DNA of 58,402 nucleotides, taken from assembly GCA_017626015.1 (NCBI GenBank), contig JAGAJO010000020.1:1-58402 (forward strand). The letters are read 5' to 3'. This stretch comes from Ruminococcus sp. Lineage in GTDB: Bacteria; Bacillota; Clostridia; Oscillospirales; Ruminococcaceae. The notes under the pieces were generated by a model. The model did not search any database, was not told the DNA's origin, and saw nothing but the letters and a program-made list of their open reading frames with translations. The translations under genes and the position numbers were made by a program. This document shows positions 7,857 to 16,199 of this stretch, piece after piece; position 1 is the stretch's first letter; the number at the start of each line of letters is the position of its first letter.

Positions 7857-9218
7857 ATGCGTAAGGAGGCGGGAACGCTGAAAATAAAAATACCCGATCA
7901 TGTGGATAATATCCTGAAGATCCTTAAAAGCTGCGGCCACAGCGGTTATATAGTGGGCGGCTGCGTCCGTGACAGCCTTATGGGGGTCAGTCCGCACGAT
8001 TACGACGTCTGCACCGACTGTCTGCCGGAGGAAATGCAGAGGATATTTTCCGGCTTCAAGACGGTGGAAACGGGATTGAAGCACGGCACGCTTACTGTTA
8101 TTTCCGACGGTCAGCCGGTAGAGGTAACGACCTTCCGCAGCGACGGAGAATATTCCGATCACCGCCGTCCCGCCCATGTGACGTTTGAGCGCAGTCTTTC
8201 AGAGGATCTCAGACGGCGGGATTTTACGATAAATGCAATGGCTTACGATCCTGAGGAGGGACTTACCGATCTGTTCGGCGGACAGCAGGATCTGAAAAAC
8301 GGTATAATACGCTGCGTGGGAGATGCGGGGGAGCGCTTTGACGAGGACGCTCTCAGGATAATGCGCTGTCTGCGCTTCGCTTCCGTAACGGGATTTGAGA
8401 TCGACAGCAAAACAGCGGCGGCGGCAAGTCAAAAATCGGGACTTCTTAAACTTATTTCGGCTGAACGCATTTATTCCGAGCTTATACGGCTGCTCTGCGG
8501 CAGGGGAGCGGAAAGGATACTTCTGGAATACCGTGATATCATTGCCGTCATTATCCCCGAGCTTGAACCGTGCTTCGGCTGTCAGCAGAACTGTCCTCAT
8601 CATATTTACGACGTTTACGGACACATATGCAGAAGCGTTTCAGGTATAACTCCGGACGGAGAGCTGCGGCTGTGTATGCTGCTACACGATATCGAAAAGC
8701 CCTCCTGCCGCACCACCGATGGGAACGGGCAGGATCACTTCAAGACTCATCCTATCTCAGGCGCCAAAACGGCGGAGGTCATTCTTCGCAGACTGAAATG
8801 CTCCGCTAAGACCATACGGCGTATAACGGATCTTGTGATGGAGCATGACAACAGGATCCCTCCCCAAAGAAGCTCCGTCAGACGTCTTATCTCGAAATAC
8901 GGCTATGAATTTTATTTCGACTGGATCAAGGTACGCAGAGCCGATACCCTTGCGCAGTCGGATTTCCGTAGGACAGAAAAGCTTGTGGAGCTTGATGAGC
9001 TGGAGAGACTGGGCAGAGAGCTTGAAAAGGAGAACTGCTGCGTTAAAATATCGCAGCTGGCTGTCAACGGCAGGGATATCATGGATATGGGACTTTCCGG
9101 AAAATCCGTGGGCGAAGCGCTTGCATTGGCGCTTGACGCGGTAACGGACGAAAAAACAGACAACGACAGGCAACAGATACTGGATTATCTCAGGAGACAT
9201 TATAATGAAGAAGCTTAG
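7857..9218 (+). CDS. cca: CCA-adding tRNA nucleotidyltransferase
   Basis: About 450 residues; it adds or repairs the 3' CCA end of tRNAs. Class II nucleotidyltransferase motifs are GGCVRDSLMG, the metal-binding HDYDVCTDC, RRDFTINAMA and the RFDEDALRIMRCLRFA block. A C-terminal HD-type region follows (LLHDIEKP and VMEHD). The ATG at 7857 has no ribosome binding site. A perfect AGGAGG at 7864-7869 lies eight bases before an in-frame CTG at 7878, whose product would begin (start)KIKIPDHV, resembling the usual family N-terminus, so translation may start at 7878. The gene overlaps the downstream vanZ-like gene by 14 bp. Confidence 0.93.
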   Translation: MRKEAGTLKIKIPDHVDNILKILKSCGHSGYIVGGCVRDSLMGVSPHDYDVCTDCLPEEMQRIFSGFKTVETGLKHGTLTVISDGQPVEVTTFRSDGEYSDHRRPAHVTFERSLSEDLRRRDFTINAMAYDPEEGLTDLFGGQQDLKNGIIRCVGDAGERFDEDALRIMRCLRFASVTGFEIDSKTAAAASQKSGLLKLISAERIYSELIRLLCGRGAERILLEYRDIIAVIIPELEPCFGCQQNCPHHIYDVYGHICRSVSGITPDGELRLCMLLHDIEKPSCRTTDGNGQDHFKTHPISGAKTAEVILRRLKCSAKTIRRITDLVMEHDNRIPPQRSSVRRLISKYGYEFYFDWIKVRRADTLAQSDFRRTEKLVELDELERLGRELEKENCCVKISQLAVNGRDIMDMGLSGKSVGEALALALDAVTDEKTDNDRQQILDYLRRHYNEEA

Positions 9219-9729
9219 TGCGAAAAAAATAATATTCAGATATGCGCTGCTTATTCTCGTATGTGTGTTGATCTTTTGGTTTTCTTCCAACAGCGGCGAG
9301 GATTCCGGCGGTCAGAGCGGAAGGATAGTCGATTTTATATGCGGTATATTTTTCCCGGACATGGATATGCTAAGCGCCGAAAGACAGCTTGCTATCAGGG
9401 ATATTCTTACCGTTGCGGTGAGGAAGGGAGCGCATCTGTGCGTTTACACGCTGCTGGGGGCGGTGTCCTTTGCGGCGTTTTTCCCGTTGAGGAAAAAGGG
9501 ACTCAGGTACATAATGTCGGTGGGCTTTGCATTCCTTTACGCCTGTACGGACGAGCTGCATCAGGAGTTTGTTCCGGACAGGACGGGGAAAATATCCGAT
9601 GTGCTGATAGATACGTTCGGTGCGGCGGCGGGAGCCTTCATTATTCTGTGCGTTATTATCGTTATCGAAGGTCTGAAAAGAGATAACGGCAGTGCTGAGG
9701 GCAGATCAGGGGATTCTGAAAAAATGTAG
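9205..9729 (+). CDS. VanZ-family membrane protein
   Basis: 174 residues with an N-terminal helix (about 9-28), two central helices and a last one near 140-158. VanZ-family signatures are visible: WFSSNSGEDSGGQS after the first helix, RKGAHLCVYTLLGA, and DELHQEFVPDRTGKISDVLID. The family is named after the teicoplanin-resistance accessory protein, but most members, including this stand-alone one, have no assigned function. Translation is coupled to cca: the start overlaps its last 14 bp and follows AGGAG inside cca. Confidence 0.85.
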   Translation: MKKLSAKKIIFRYALLILVCVLIFWFSSNSGEDSGGQSGRIVDFICGIFFPDMDMLSAERQLAIRDILTVAVRKGAHLCVYTLLGAVSFAAFFPLRKKGLRYIMSVGFAFLYACTDELHQEFVPDRTGKISDVLIDTFGAAAGAFIILCVIIVIEGLKRDNGSAEGRSGDSEKM

Positions 9730-9758
9730 TTGAAATAAAAATATCTTCGTTAAATATA

Positions 9759-9787
9759 TTGAAAAAGTCAAAAAAGTGTGATATAAT
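9759..9787 (+). promoter_or_regulatory. promoter of the first MBG-repeat protein
   Basis: TTGAAA at 9759-9764, 17 bp, then TATAAT at 9782-9787 with an extended -10 TGA. The leader before the coding start is about 90 nt. Confidence 0.75.
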
Positions 9788-9881
9788 AAAATGCATAGGC
9801 AATACTGTACAACCATTGTGTGCGTATTATAATATGAGGGTCTGCAAAGCGGACAGATCTCGGATAACGGAGGTAGATTTA

Positions 9882-12494
9882 ATGAAGAAAATAGTAGCGG
9901 CGCTTACCGCAGTCATGCTCGTGTGCGGTGCGGCTGTACTTCCTGCGGCTGAAAGCGGTATAGGCATCAGCAGCATTACGGCGTCAGCCGATACGGTCAC
10001 GTCGGAGCTTTCACTGTCAAGCAATATGACTGTCAGCGGAGATCTGCTTGCCAGCGCAAATGTAAAGCTTAACGGTCATACCCTTACGGTAAAAGGAAAT
10101 ATGCGTATGACTGCCGGAACGCTTACTCTCGGCGGCGGAACGCTCAACGTTCAGGGAGATCTGCTCTTCCAGAACGAAAACGGTACTGCGTCAAAGGCAA
10201 TTACGGCAATGTCCAACGCAAATGACAGAATAAACGTAGACGGTAATTTCGTGTGGGACGTTTCAAGCAGCGTAGCCTCCTCGCCTACTTTTTCAGCGGG
10301 AACGATCACAGTAAAGGGCAATTTTACGGATACGTCGGACGGCAGCAGATCGGCTGTCAGAGCAAGGAATACCAACAGGTTTGTCCTCAGCGGTTCGGGA
10401 ACCCACACGGTAGAGCTTTCCGAGTGGAGCTATCTCAATGAGCTTCAGGTGGAGAGCGGAAATATTGTGGGAAAAAATTTCCTGCATTTTAAATCTCTTG
10501 TAAACGATCTCAGGATCACCCCGGATAATCTTACCCTCAGGGGTATTTACTGTATGGGACACGCACTTACCGTAAACGGAGACGTTTCCCAGAACGGAAT
10601 GTGCGACCTTGCGGGAGGCTCTATGACCGTAAACGGCAGCTTAAAGGTGCTTAGCGGAAAGACAACTCTCAATGGCGGCACGATAAACGTCAGGGATAAT
10701 TATTATATCAGGTCTGAATATACGCAGTCGGGCGAGATAAAATATCAGGATGCGTCAGCCTGTCTTATAATGTCCAACGCTTCGGATACCGTAAAGGTAG
10801 GTAAGGATTTTGAGATCCGTTCCCAGAGCGAGTTTGCAAATACTCTCACCAACGGAGTAATATATGTGGGGGGAAACTTTACCGATTCGGCAACTACCTC
10901 TGCGGGAAGCTTTAAGGCGTCATCGTCACATAAGCTCGTTCTTAACGGAAGCGGTGAGCAGACGGTTACGGGAAACGTTTATACCGCAGTGAACGAGCTG
11001 GAAGCTGTAAACTCCGCAAACAGAAAAATTACATACAAAAAATATTTCAATGTAGCCAAGCTTACGGGAGACAGCATATTCTATACGGACAATCTGCTTA
11101 TGAAGAAATTTGCACCGGGAGGTAAAAAGGTTACATTCAAGGGTGATCTGAAGCAGGCGTGCAATGTGGATCTTGCAGGCTCTGCCGTAACGGTCACGGG
11201 AAGCTTCACCCAGATAAACGGTTCAATGAAGCTTAACGGAGGTTCTCTTACCGTTGGCGGAAGCTACGGGCTGCAAAGCGCCGAAGGAGGTACGGCTCCC
11301 TCTACGCTGAATATGAGCAACGCTAACGACAAGCTTACTGTCGGCGGAGATTTTATTTTCAAAAGCACCGGCTCAAACACCCTTACAAACGGCGTGCTGA
11401 CCGTTTCGGGAAATATCACCGACGGCTCGTCAAGCGGCTTCAAAGCGTCCATGCAGCACAAAACAGTGCTTAACGGAGACAACCATCAGACAGTCGATAT
11501 GCCCTCGGGAACCTTTAATATCCTTGAACTCACAAGGTCGATGTCCAATTATACCTTTACGAAAAACAATTGCTGGGTGAAGCTTATATCGACAGCCGGA
11601 AACACTACCGATCTGGCAGACTGCACGGTATCGCTTTCCGCATCTTCATATACCTATGACGGAGCGGCGAAGAAGCCTTCCGTTACCGTCAAGTACGGCA
11701 GTAAAACGCTTACGCAGGGAACGGATTACACAGTTACCTATGCTAAAAATGTCAATGCAGGAACGGCTACCGTTACCGTAAAGGGTGTCGGAAGCTATTC
11801 CGGAACTGTAAACAAGAGCTTTAAGATCAACGCCAAGAGCGTAGGCTCCTGCGGAATCTCGCTGGCGTATACTTCAAGATATTTCAGCGGAACAAGGGCA
11901 AAGCCTGCGGTGACTATAAAGAACGGTTCTGCCGTTCTTGTAAAGGACAAGGATTATACCGCATATTATTATGACAATCTTTCCGTAGGAACGGCAAGGG
12001 TAGTTATTACAGGTAAGGGTAACTATTCCGGAACAGTGACCAAGACGTATCAGATAGTTCAGCGCTCGATAGCAAACTGCGATATAGTTCTTGATCCTAC
12101 GTCCGCAGTATTCTGCGGAGAAAGAATAAGACCCTCCGTAAAGGTTTACTGCAACGGTACGGAAATGTACAGCGGCAACTACAAGATCTCGTATACAAAC
12201 AATTTATCTGCGGGAACGGCTTCGGTAACTCTCACAGGCATGAGAAACCTTAAGGGCACCGCAGTGAGATCCTTTAAGATAACTCCGCTTTCCGTTAAAA
12301 GCTGCAATGTGATATTTACCGCAAATTCCTCAGACAGATATAAGCCTGATGTTACGCTCAAGTATCAGAACCGCGATATCTACAGCGGAAACTATACCGT
12401 AAGCTATGTTAAAACCGGAGAGGGAAAGCTCACGGTAACAATTACCGGAAAAAATAATCTTAATGGAAGCATCACCAAAACACTGTCAGTCTGA
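9882..12494 (+). CDS. secreted protein: three beta-rich repeats plus four MBG-like repeats
   Basis: 870 residues. A Sec signal peptide (MKKIVAALTAVMLVCGAAVL, probable cleavage after an ASA/ADT site near residue 37) is followed by three tandem units of about 170-180 residues (about 45-228, 229-410, 411-575). Each unit repeats the markers MSNAND-like, VGGDF-like, LTNG.L.V.GN.TD and a K/H-K.VLNG...QTV block, suggesting a beta-solenoid. The C-terminal part (about 579-870) holds four repeats of about 75 residues of the MBG/YDG type (YDG..KPSVTVK, GTDYTVTY, NAGTATVTVKG, Y.GTV.K.F.I). The last repeat is a divergent cap containing IYSGNYTVSY. There is no LPXTG, dockerin or membrane anchor, so attachment is unknown. 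GGAGG precedes the ATG at 9882; a longer in-frame start at 9759 would overlap the promoter. Confidence 0.75.
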   Translation: MKKIVAALTAVMLVCGAAVLPAAESGIGISSITASADTVTSELSLSSNMTVSGDLLASANVKLNGHTLTVKGNMRMTAGTLTLGGGTLNVQGDLLFQNENGTASKAITAMSNANDRINVDGNFVWDVSSSVASSPTFSAGTITVKGNFTDTSDGSRSAVRARNTNRFVLSGSGTHTVELSEWSYLNELQVESGNIVGKNFLHFKSLVNDLRITPDNLTLRGIYCMGHALTVNGDVSQNGMCDLAGGSMTVNGSLKVLSGKTTLNGGTINVRDNYYIRSEYTQSGEIKYQDASACLIMSNASDTVKVGKDFEIRSQSEFANTLTNGVIYVGGNFTDSATTSAGSFKASSSHKLVLNGSGEQTVTGNVYTAVNELEAVNSANRKITYKKYFNVAKLTGDSIFYTDNLLMKKFAPGGKKVTFKGDLKQACNVDLAGSAVTVTGSFTQINGSMKLNGGSLTVGGSYGLQSAEGGTAPSTLNMSNANDKLTVGGDFIFKSTGSNTLTNGVLTVSGNITDGSSSGFKASMQHKTVLNGDNHQTVDMPSGTFNILELTRSMSNYTFTKNNCWVKLISTAGNTTDLADCTVSLSASSYTYDGAAKKPSVTVKYGSKTLTQGTDYTVTYAKNVNAGTATVTVKGVGSYSGTVNKSFKINAKSVGSCGISLAYTSRYFSGTRAKPAVTIKNGSAVLVKDKDYTAYYYDNLSVGTARVVITGKGNYSGTVTKTYQIVQRSIANCDIVLDPTSAVFCGERIRPSVKVYCNGTEMYSGNYKISYTNNLSAGTASVTLTGMRNLKGTAVRSFKITPLSVKSCNVIFTANSSDRYKPDVTLKYQNRDIYSGNYTVSYVKTGEGKLTVTITGKNNLNGSITKTLSV

Positions 12495-12507
12495 TATGTA
12501 ATTATCC

Positions 12508-12543
12508 TGCGGGACCGTTCATTGATACGGTCCCGCATTTTTA
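12508..12543 (+). terminator. intrinsic terminator after the MBG protein
   Basis: A perfect 11-bp stem (TGCGGGACCGT and its complement) with an eight-base loop and a TTTTTAA tail, 13 bp past the stop codon. Confidence 0.9.
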
Positions 12544-12654
12544 ATGCAAAAGCTCAGCATATATTTGTTGAACGCATATGCCGTTTTACTGCGTTATTTA
12601 ATGGTCAGGATCTGTTCAGACCGGTTTAAAATTATCGCCTTTTAAACGTGTCTA

Positions 12655-12683
12655 TTGACAAAGGTGTGAACAGATGTTAAAAT
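12655..12683 (+). promoter_or_regulatory. promoter of rsmA
   Basis: A consensus TTGACA at 12655-12660, 17 bp, TAAAAT at 12678-12683 with extended -10 TGT. Confidence 0.75.
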
Positions 12684-12720
12684 TAAATAAGATAATTTTT
12701 TAGCAGACGGGGGAATTTTT

Positions 12721-13587
12721 ATGGAAAATCTGTCGAATATAGGTGTAATAAAGGATATATTGGCAAGACATAATTTTACGTTTTCAAAGGCTTTGGGTCA
12801 GAATTTTCTTGTGAATCCCTCTGTCTGTCCGAGAATAGCCGAAATGGGCAACGCAAAAGCGGGCTTTGGCATAATCGAGATAGGCACCGGTATAGGCGTG
12901 CTTACAAACGAGCTTGCCAGACGTGCGGACAAGGTTGTGGCAGTGGAGATAGACGAAAGACTTATCCCTGTGCTGGAGGAGACTCTCGGTGAGTACGATA
13001 ACGTGAAAATAATAAACGCCGACGTTATGAAGCTGGATCTGCATAAGCTTATCCGTGAGGAATTTAACGGTCTGGACGTTGCTGTCTGTGCAAATCTGCC
13101 GTATTATATTACCTCTCCTATTCTTATGCGGCTGCTTGAGGATAGACTGCCGATAAGATCCGTTACCGTTATGGTGCAGAAGGAGGCGGGAACACGTCTT
13201 TGCGCCCGTATGGGAACGAGAGATATGGGTGCTGTCACCGTTGCGGTCAATTATTTTTCCGAGCCAAGAATACTTTTTAACGTTTCCAGAGGCAGCTTTA
13301 TGCCCGCACCTAACGTTGACAGCTGCGTTGTCAGATTTGACATCAAGGACGAAACTCCTCAGTGCGTGAAAAACGAAAAGTTTTTCTTCAAAACCGTAAG
13401 GGGAGCCTTCTCTCAAAGGAGAAAGACTCTTGCCAATTCAGTTTCGTCGGCGATGAATATTGAAAAATCCGTTGTTATGCAGGCAATAGAAAAAGCCGGT
13501 CTGGCATCCGGCGTCAGACCCGAGCAGCTTTCTATGGAGCAGCTTGCCGGATTCTCCGAGGCTCTGCTAAGTCTGTCCGATAATTAA
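12721..13587 (+). CDS. rsmA: 16S rRNA (adenine1518-N6/adenine1519-N6) dimethyltransferase
   Basis: 288 residues, the usual length. It dimethylates the two adjacent adenines in the 3'-terminal hairpin of 16S rRNA, a late step of 30S assembly. The visible motifs are ALGQNFLV at the N-terminus, the SAM-binding IGTGIGVLT, AVEIDERLIPVL, the catalytic NLPYYITSPI and the C-terminal FMPAPNVDSCVV. The absence of extra domains, and the chromosomal context with its own promoter, point to the housekeeping enzyme rather than an Erm resistance methylase. GGGGGAA precedes the ATG. Confidence 0.96.
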   Translation: MENLSNIGVIKDILARHNFTFSKALGQNFLVNPSVCPRIAEMGNAKAGFGIIEIGTGIGVLTNELARRADKVVAVEIDERLIPVLEETLGEYDNVKIINADVMKLDLHKLIREEFNGLDVAVCANLPYYITSPILMRLLEDRLPIRSVTVMVQKEAGTRLCARMGTRDMGAVTVAVNYFSEPRILFNVSRGSFMPAPNVDSCVVRFDIKDETPQCVKNEKFFFKTVRGAFSQRRKTLANSVSSAMNIEKSVVMQAIEKAGLASGVRPEQLSMEQLAGFSEALLSLSDN

Positions 13588-13643
13588 GACAGTTAAAATA
13601 AAAACAGCGAAAAATAAGATAGTTTTACCCTGAAGTGACATTT

Positions 13644-13672
13644 TTCACATTTACTGAATGATAGAATATATT
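13644..13672 (+). promoter_or_regulatory. possible promoter of spoIIE
   Basis: TTCACA at 13644-13649, 17 bp, TATATT at 13667-13672. Both hexamers are imperfect. No clear Spo0A box (TGTCGAA) was found between rsmA and spoIIE, although spoIIE is Spo0A-activated in Bacillus. Confidence 0.4.
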
Positions 13673-13706
13673 TGTATGAATTTTATCAGACGAGGATGTG
13701 TTTGAA

Positions 13707-16019
13707 ATGTCGGAAAAGGTAAAAGTAAGGAGCGGAGGTCCCGCTGTGCGTCAGGATGCTGCCGTTGTCGAAAAAGGGCGGGAAAGGACTTTAAAGGCGT
13801 TGATCTCAGCGGCAGCAGCTTTTGTTACGGGACTGGGGAGCCTGCTGGGTTTTCCCTCGTATATGTGTGCGGCTGCGGCTGCATTGTCGGGGGGATATAT
13901 TATCCCGGCATTTGTCGGGGCTGTCGGCGCATACTTACTCAGGGGAAGCTTTGAGGGCGGGATAGTTCAGCTCTGCTCTATACTGACGCTTGCTGCGCTG
14001 AGGGCGGTAGATCCCTTCGGCGAGCGCAGGGACGAGCCTGTATATCTTTCGGTCATGACGACCGGAGTCCTTATGCTTTTCGGCTGCGTTATGTCTGTCG
14101 CCGTTCCCGCCGATTTCTATACCGCTTCCATGAGAATGATAAACTCGCTGTTGGCAGGGTGCGTTGTCTTTGTTGCAAAGTCAGTTGCAGCCGCCAGGAG
14201 CCGCAGCGGAGTTTACGATCTGACAGGTATAAACGGAGTTTTTGTCGGTATAATTTACATAATGTCAGTCGCTGTTCTTACCTCGGTAACTCTTATGTCC
14301 GTTAATCTGGGAAGGATATTTGGAGCATTCATACTGCTTCAGACGGTGAGAAAATACCGCAGCTTCGGCGGAGCGGCGGTGGGAGCGCTTACGACCTGCG
14401 GCGTGCTTATATGCGAACCCGATCTTGCCAGAAATACCTTGCTGCTTGCGACCTCCGGACTTATCTGCGGAGCATTTGTGCAAATGGGTACGCTGGCGAC
14501 TGTGCTGGCTTTTCTTATCTCCTCGCTGGTTAGTCTGGTCGCAGTGGGAGTAAACGGAGATACCTACCGTATGTTTGCGGATATGGTCATCGGTTCGATG
14601 CTTTTTGTGGCTGTTCCGATGCCTGCCGTTAAAAAACTTGGCAGACGCATTGCCGGCTTCGGAAGCTCTCTTGACATTGTGGGACAGACCACCTCATCGA
14701 GACTTTCTCTGGCGGGGGAGGCTCTCGGCGGGATACGCCGTCAGCTGTCGATGGTCACCGCCGCTATGGACAGAAAGACTGCGTCCCTCTCGGCTGCGGC
14801 GGACGTACGCAGATGTATTTGCAGCGAATGTCCATCCGACGGACTTTGCTTCGGCAGGAGCGATAACGGCAGTCGGGCTTTTGCGGAGCTTGAAGAGCTT
14901 GTGCGCAAGCGGGGCTGCGTAAGCGGAGATGAAGCGGCAGAAAAGCTTAGATTCTGTTCCAGACCGGATCTTATAGGAAGAGCCTTTACGGATTTTCAGG
15001 CAAGGCTTGCCGAAGAAAAGGCGGAAAATATCCGTATGCGTGAGATGAGGGAATTTCTTGCCGAGCAGCTTTCGTCAATGGAGGATATTCTTAACGATCT
15101 GTCCTACCGTTCGTCACAGGTGAGGAGCATCGATCCCGGACTTTCAGCAAGGCTTAAGGACTATTTTGCGGTCATAGGCTACCCGGGAGCGAGGGCGTGC
15201 GTTTATGTTGACGAAAACCTGTGCCGCAGAGCAGACGTGTTCGTTTCTTCTGATTTTGACGGCGATACGGTGAAAATAACTGCAGCAGTATCCTCTCTTC
15301 TCGACTGTGATATGTCTCTGCCGGATATGGTGGGAGAGGACGGGCTGACAAGGATATCCTTTGCCGAGATCCCTGCTTACTCTGCCGAGACTGCCAGCTT
15401 TTCCTCGTCTGCGGGCGGGGAGTATTCCGGAGACAGCTTTGAGATCTTCGAGATCAACGGCAATGAAAAATACATTCTTCTTTCCGACGGAATGGGTACG
15501 GGTAAAAGGGCAAGGCTCGATTCAATGTTTACTGTAAGCCTGACCCGTAAGCTTATCTGTTCGGGAATGTCCATGGCTACCGCTCACAGGCTCATAAATT
15601 CCATGTTAAGGGTAAAGGGCTGGGAGGAATCCTTTGCCACACTTGATCTGATGAAGCTTGATCTGAGCGGAGGGGCTGCAAAGCTGCTGAAGTCCGGCGC
15701 AGTGAAAAGCAGACTGTGCAGAGACGGCTGCGTGACCGCATTCGGAGGACAGGCATTTCCTGCCGGGATCCTCTGCGACTGCATTCCGGATATTTCAGAC
15801 ATAAAGCTGTTTGACGGAGACATAATAGTAATGACATCGGACGGCGTTGACGAGGAAGCAGCGGAGGAGATCGCAAGGCTGGCTGCCCTTAACAGCTGCG
15901 CTCCGCTGGAGGATATCGTCAGAAAAATGGGAGAGCTTGCGCTGTCTGAAAGAGCCAAGGAAAATCCCGATGATCTTACAGTTATTGCAGTCAGGATACG
16001 TCTTAACAGCAGAAATTGA
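13707..16019 (+). CDS. spoIIE: stage II sporulation protein E, PP2C-type phosphatase
   Basis: 770 residues (Bacillus SpoIIE about 827). An N-terminal multi-spanning membrane region (about ten hydrophobic segments, residues 30-310) is followed by a central region and a PP2C phosphatase domain (about 560-770) with LLSDGMGTGKRA, IVMTSDGVDEEA and DDLTVIAVRI metal-binding blocks. In Bacillus it localises to the polar septum and dephosphorylates SpoIIAA to activate sigma F in the forespore. The start at 13707 is preferred because GAGGA lies nine bases upstream; a GTG at 13698 is too close to it. Its presence, with yabP and yabQ about 6 kb downstream, argues that the organism can sporulate. Confidence 0.93.
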   Translation: MSEKVKVRSGGPAVRQDAAVVEKGRERTLKALISAAAAFVTGLGSLLGFPSYMCAAAAALSGGYIIPAFVGAVGAYLLRGSFEGGIVQLCSILTLAALRAVDPFGERRDEPVYLSVMTTGVLMLFGCVMSVAVPADFYTASMRMINSLLAGCVVFVAKSVAAARSRSGVYDLTGINGVFVGIIYIMSVAVLTSVTLMSVNLGRIFGAFILLQTVRKYRSFGGAAVGALTTCGVLICEPDLARNTLLLATSGLICGAFVQMGTLATVLAFLISSLVSLVAVGVNGDTYRMFADMVIGSMLFVAVPMPAVKKLGRRIAGFGSSLDIVGQTTSSRLSLAGEALGGIRRQLSMVTAAMDRKTASLSAAADVRRCICSECPSDGLCFGRSDNGSRAFAELEELVRKRGCVSGDEAAEKLRFCSRPDLIGRAFTDFQARLAEEKAENIRMREMREFLAEQLSSMEDILNDLSYRSSQVRSIDPGLSARLKDYFAVIGYPGARACVYVDENLCRRADVFVSSDFDGDTVKITAAVSSLLDCDMSLPDMVGEDGLTRISFAEIPAYSAETASFSSSAGGEYSGDSFEIFEINGNEKYILLSDGMGTGKRARLDSMFTVSLTRKLICSGMSMATAHRLINSMLRVKGWEESFATLDLMKLDLSGGAAKLLKSGAVKSRLCRDGCVTAFGGQAFPAGILCDCIPDISDIKLFDGDIIVMTSDGVDEEAAEEIARLAALNSCAPLEDIVRKMGELALSERAKENPDDLTVIAVRIRLNSRN

Positions 16020-16122
16020 TCCGGAGCAATAAAAAACAGCGTTAAGGACAAAATTATGTAGTCAAAATGCACAAAAATTAAAGTTGAAATATGTAGGAAA
16101 CTGAAAAGAATTACTAAACTAC

Positions 16123-16151
16123 TTGAAAAATTCTTTAAAAAAGGGTAAAAT
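16123..16151 (+). promoter_or_regulatory. promoter of the glycogen operon
   Basis: TTGAAA at 16123-16128, 17 bp, TAAAAT at 16146-16151. The predicted start falls close to an upstream ATG at 16158, which supports the downstream, well-Shine-Dalgarnoed ATG at 16200 as the glgB start. Confidence 0.7.
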
Positions 16152-16199
16152 ATAATTATGAATAAAAAGGCAGTTTTTATGCCAAAAGGAGGTCAGTAT

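Noticed and set aside
7836-7858. TTGACA promoter for cca
   Set aside because: The only -10-like hexamer (TAAAAT at 7853-7858) is 11 bp away, far from the 17-bp spacing of other promoters here.
12721-13587. Erm-type macrolide resistance methylase
   Set aside because: Motifs, length and context fit the housekeeping RsmA; no mobile or leader-peptide features of erm genes.
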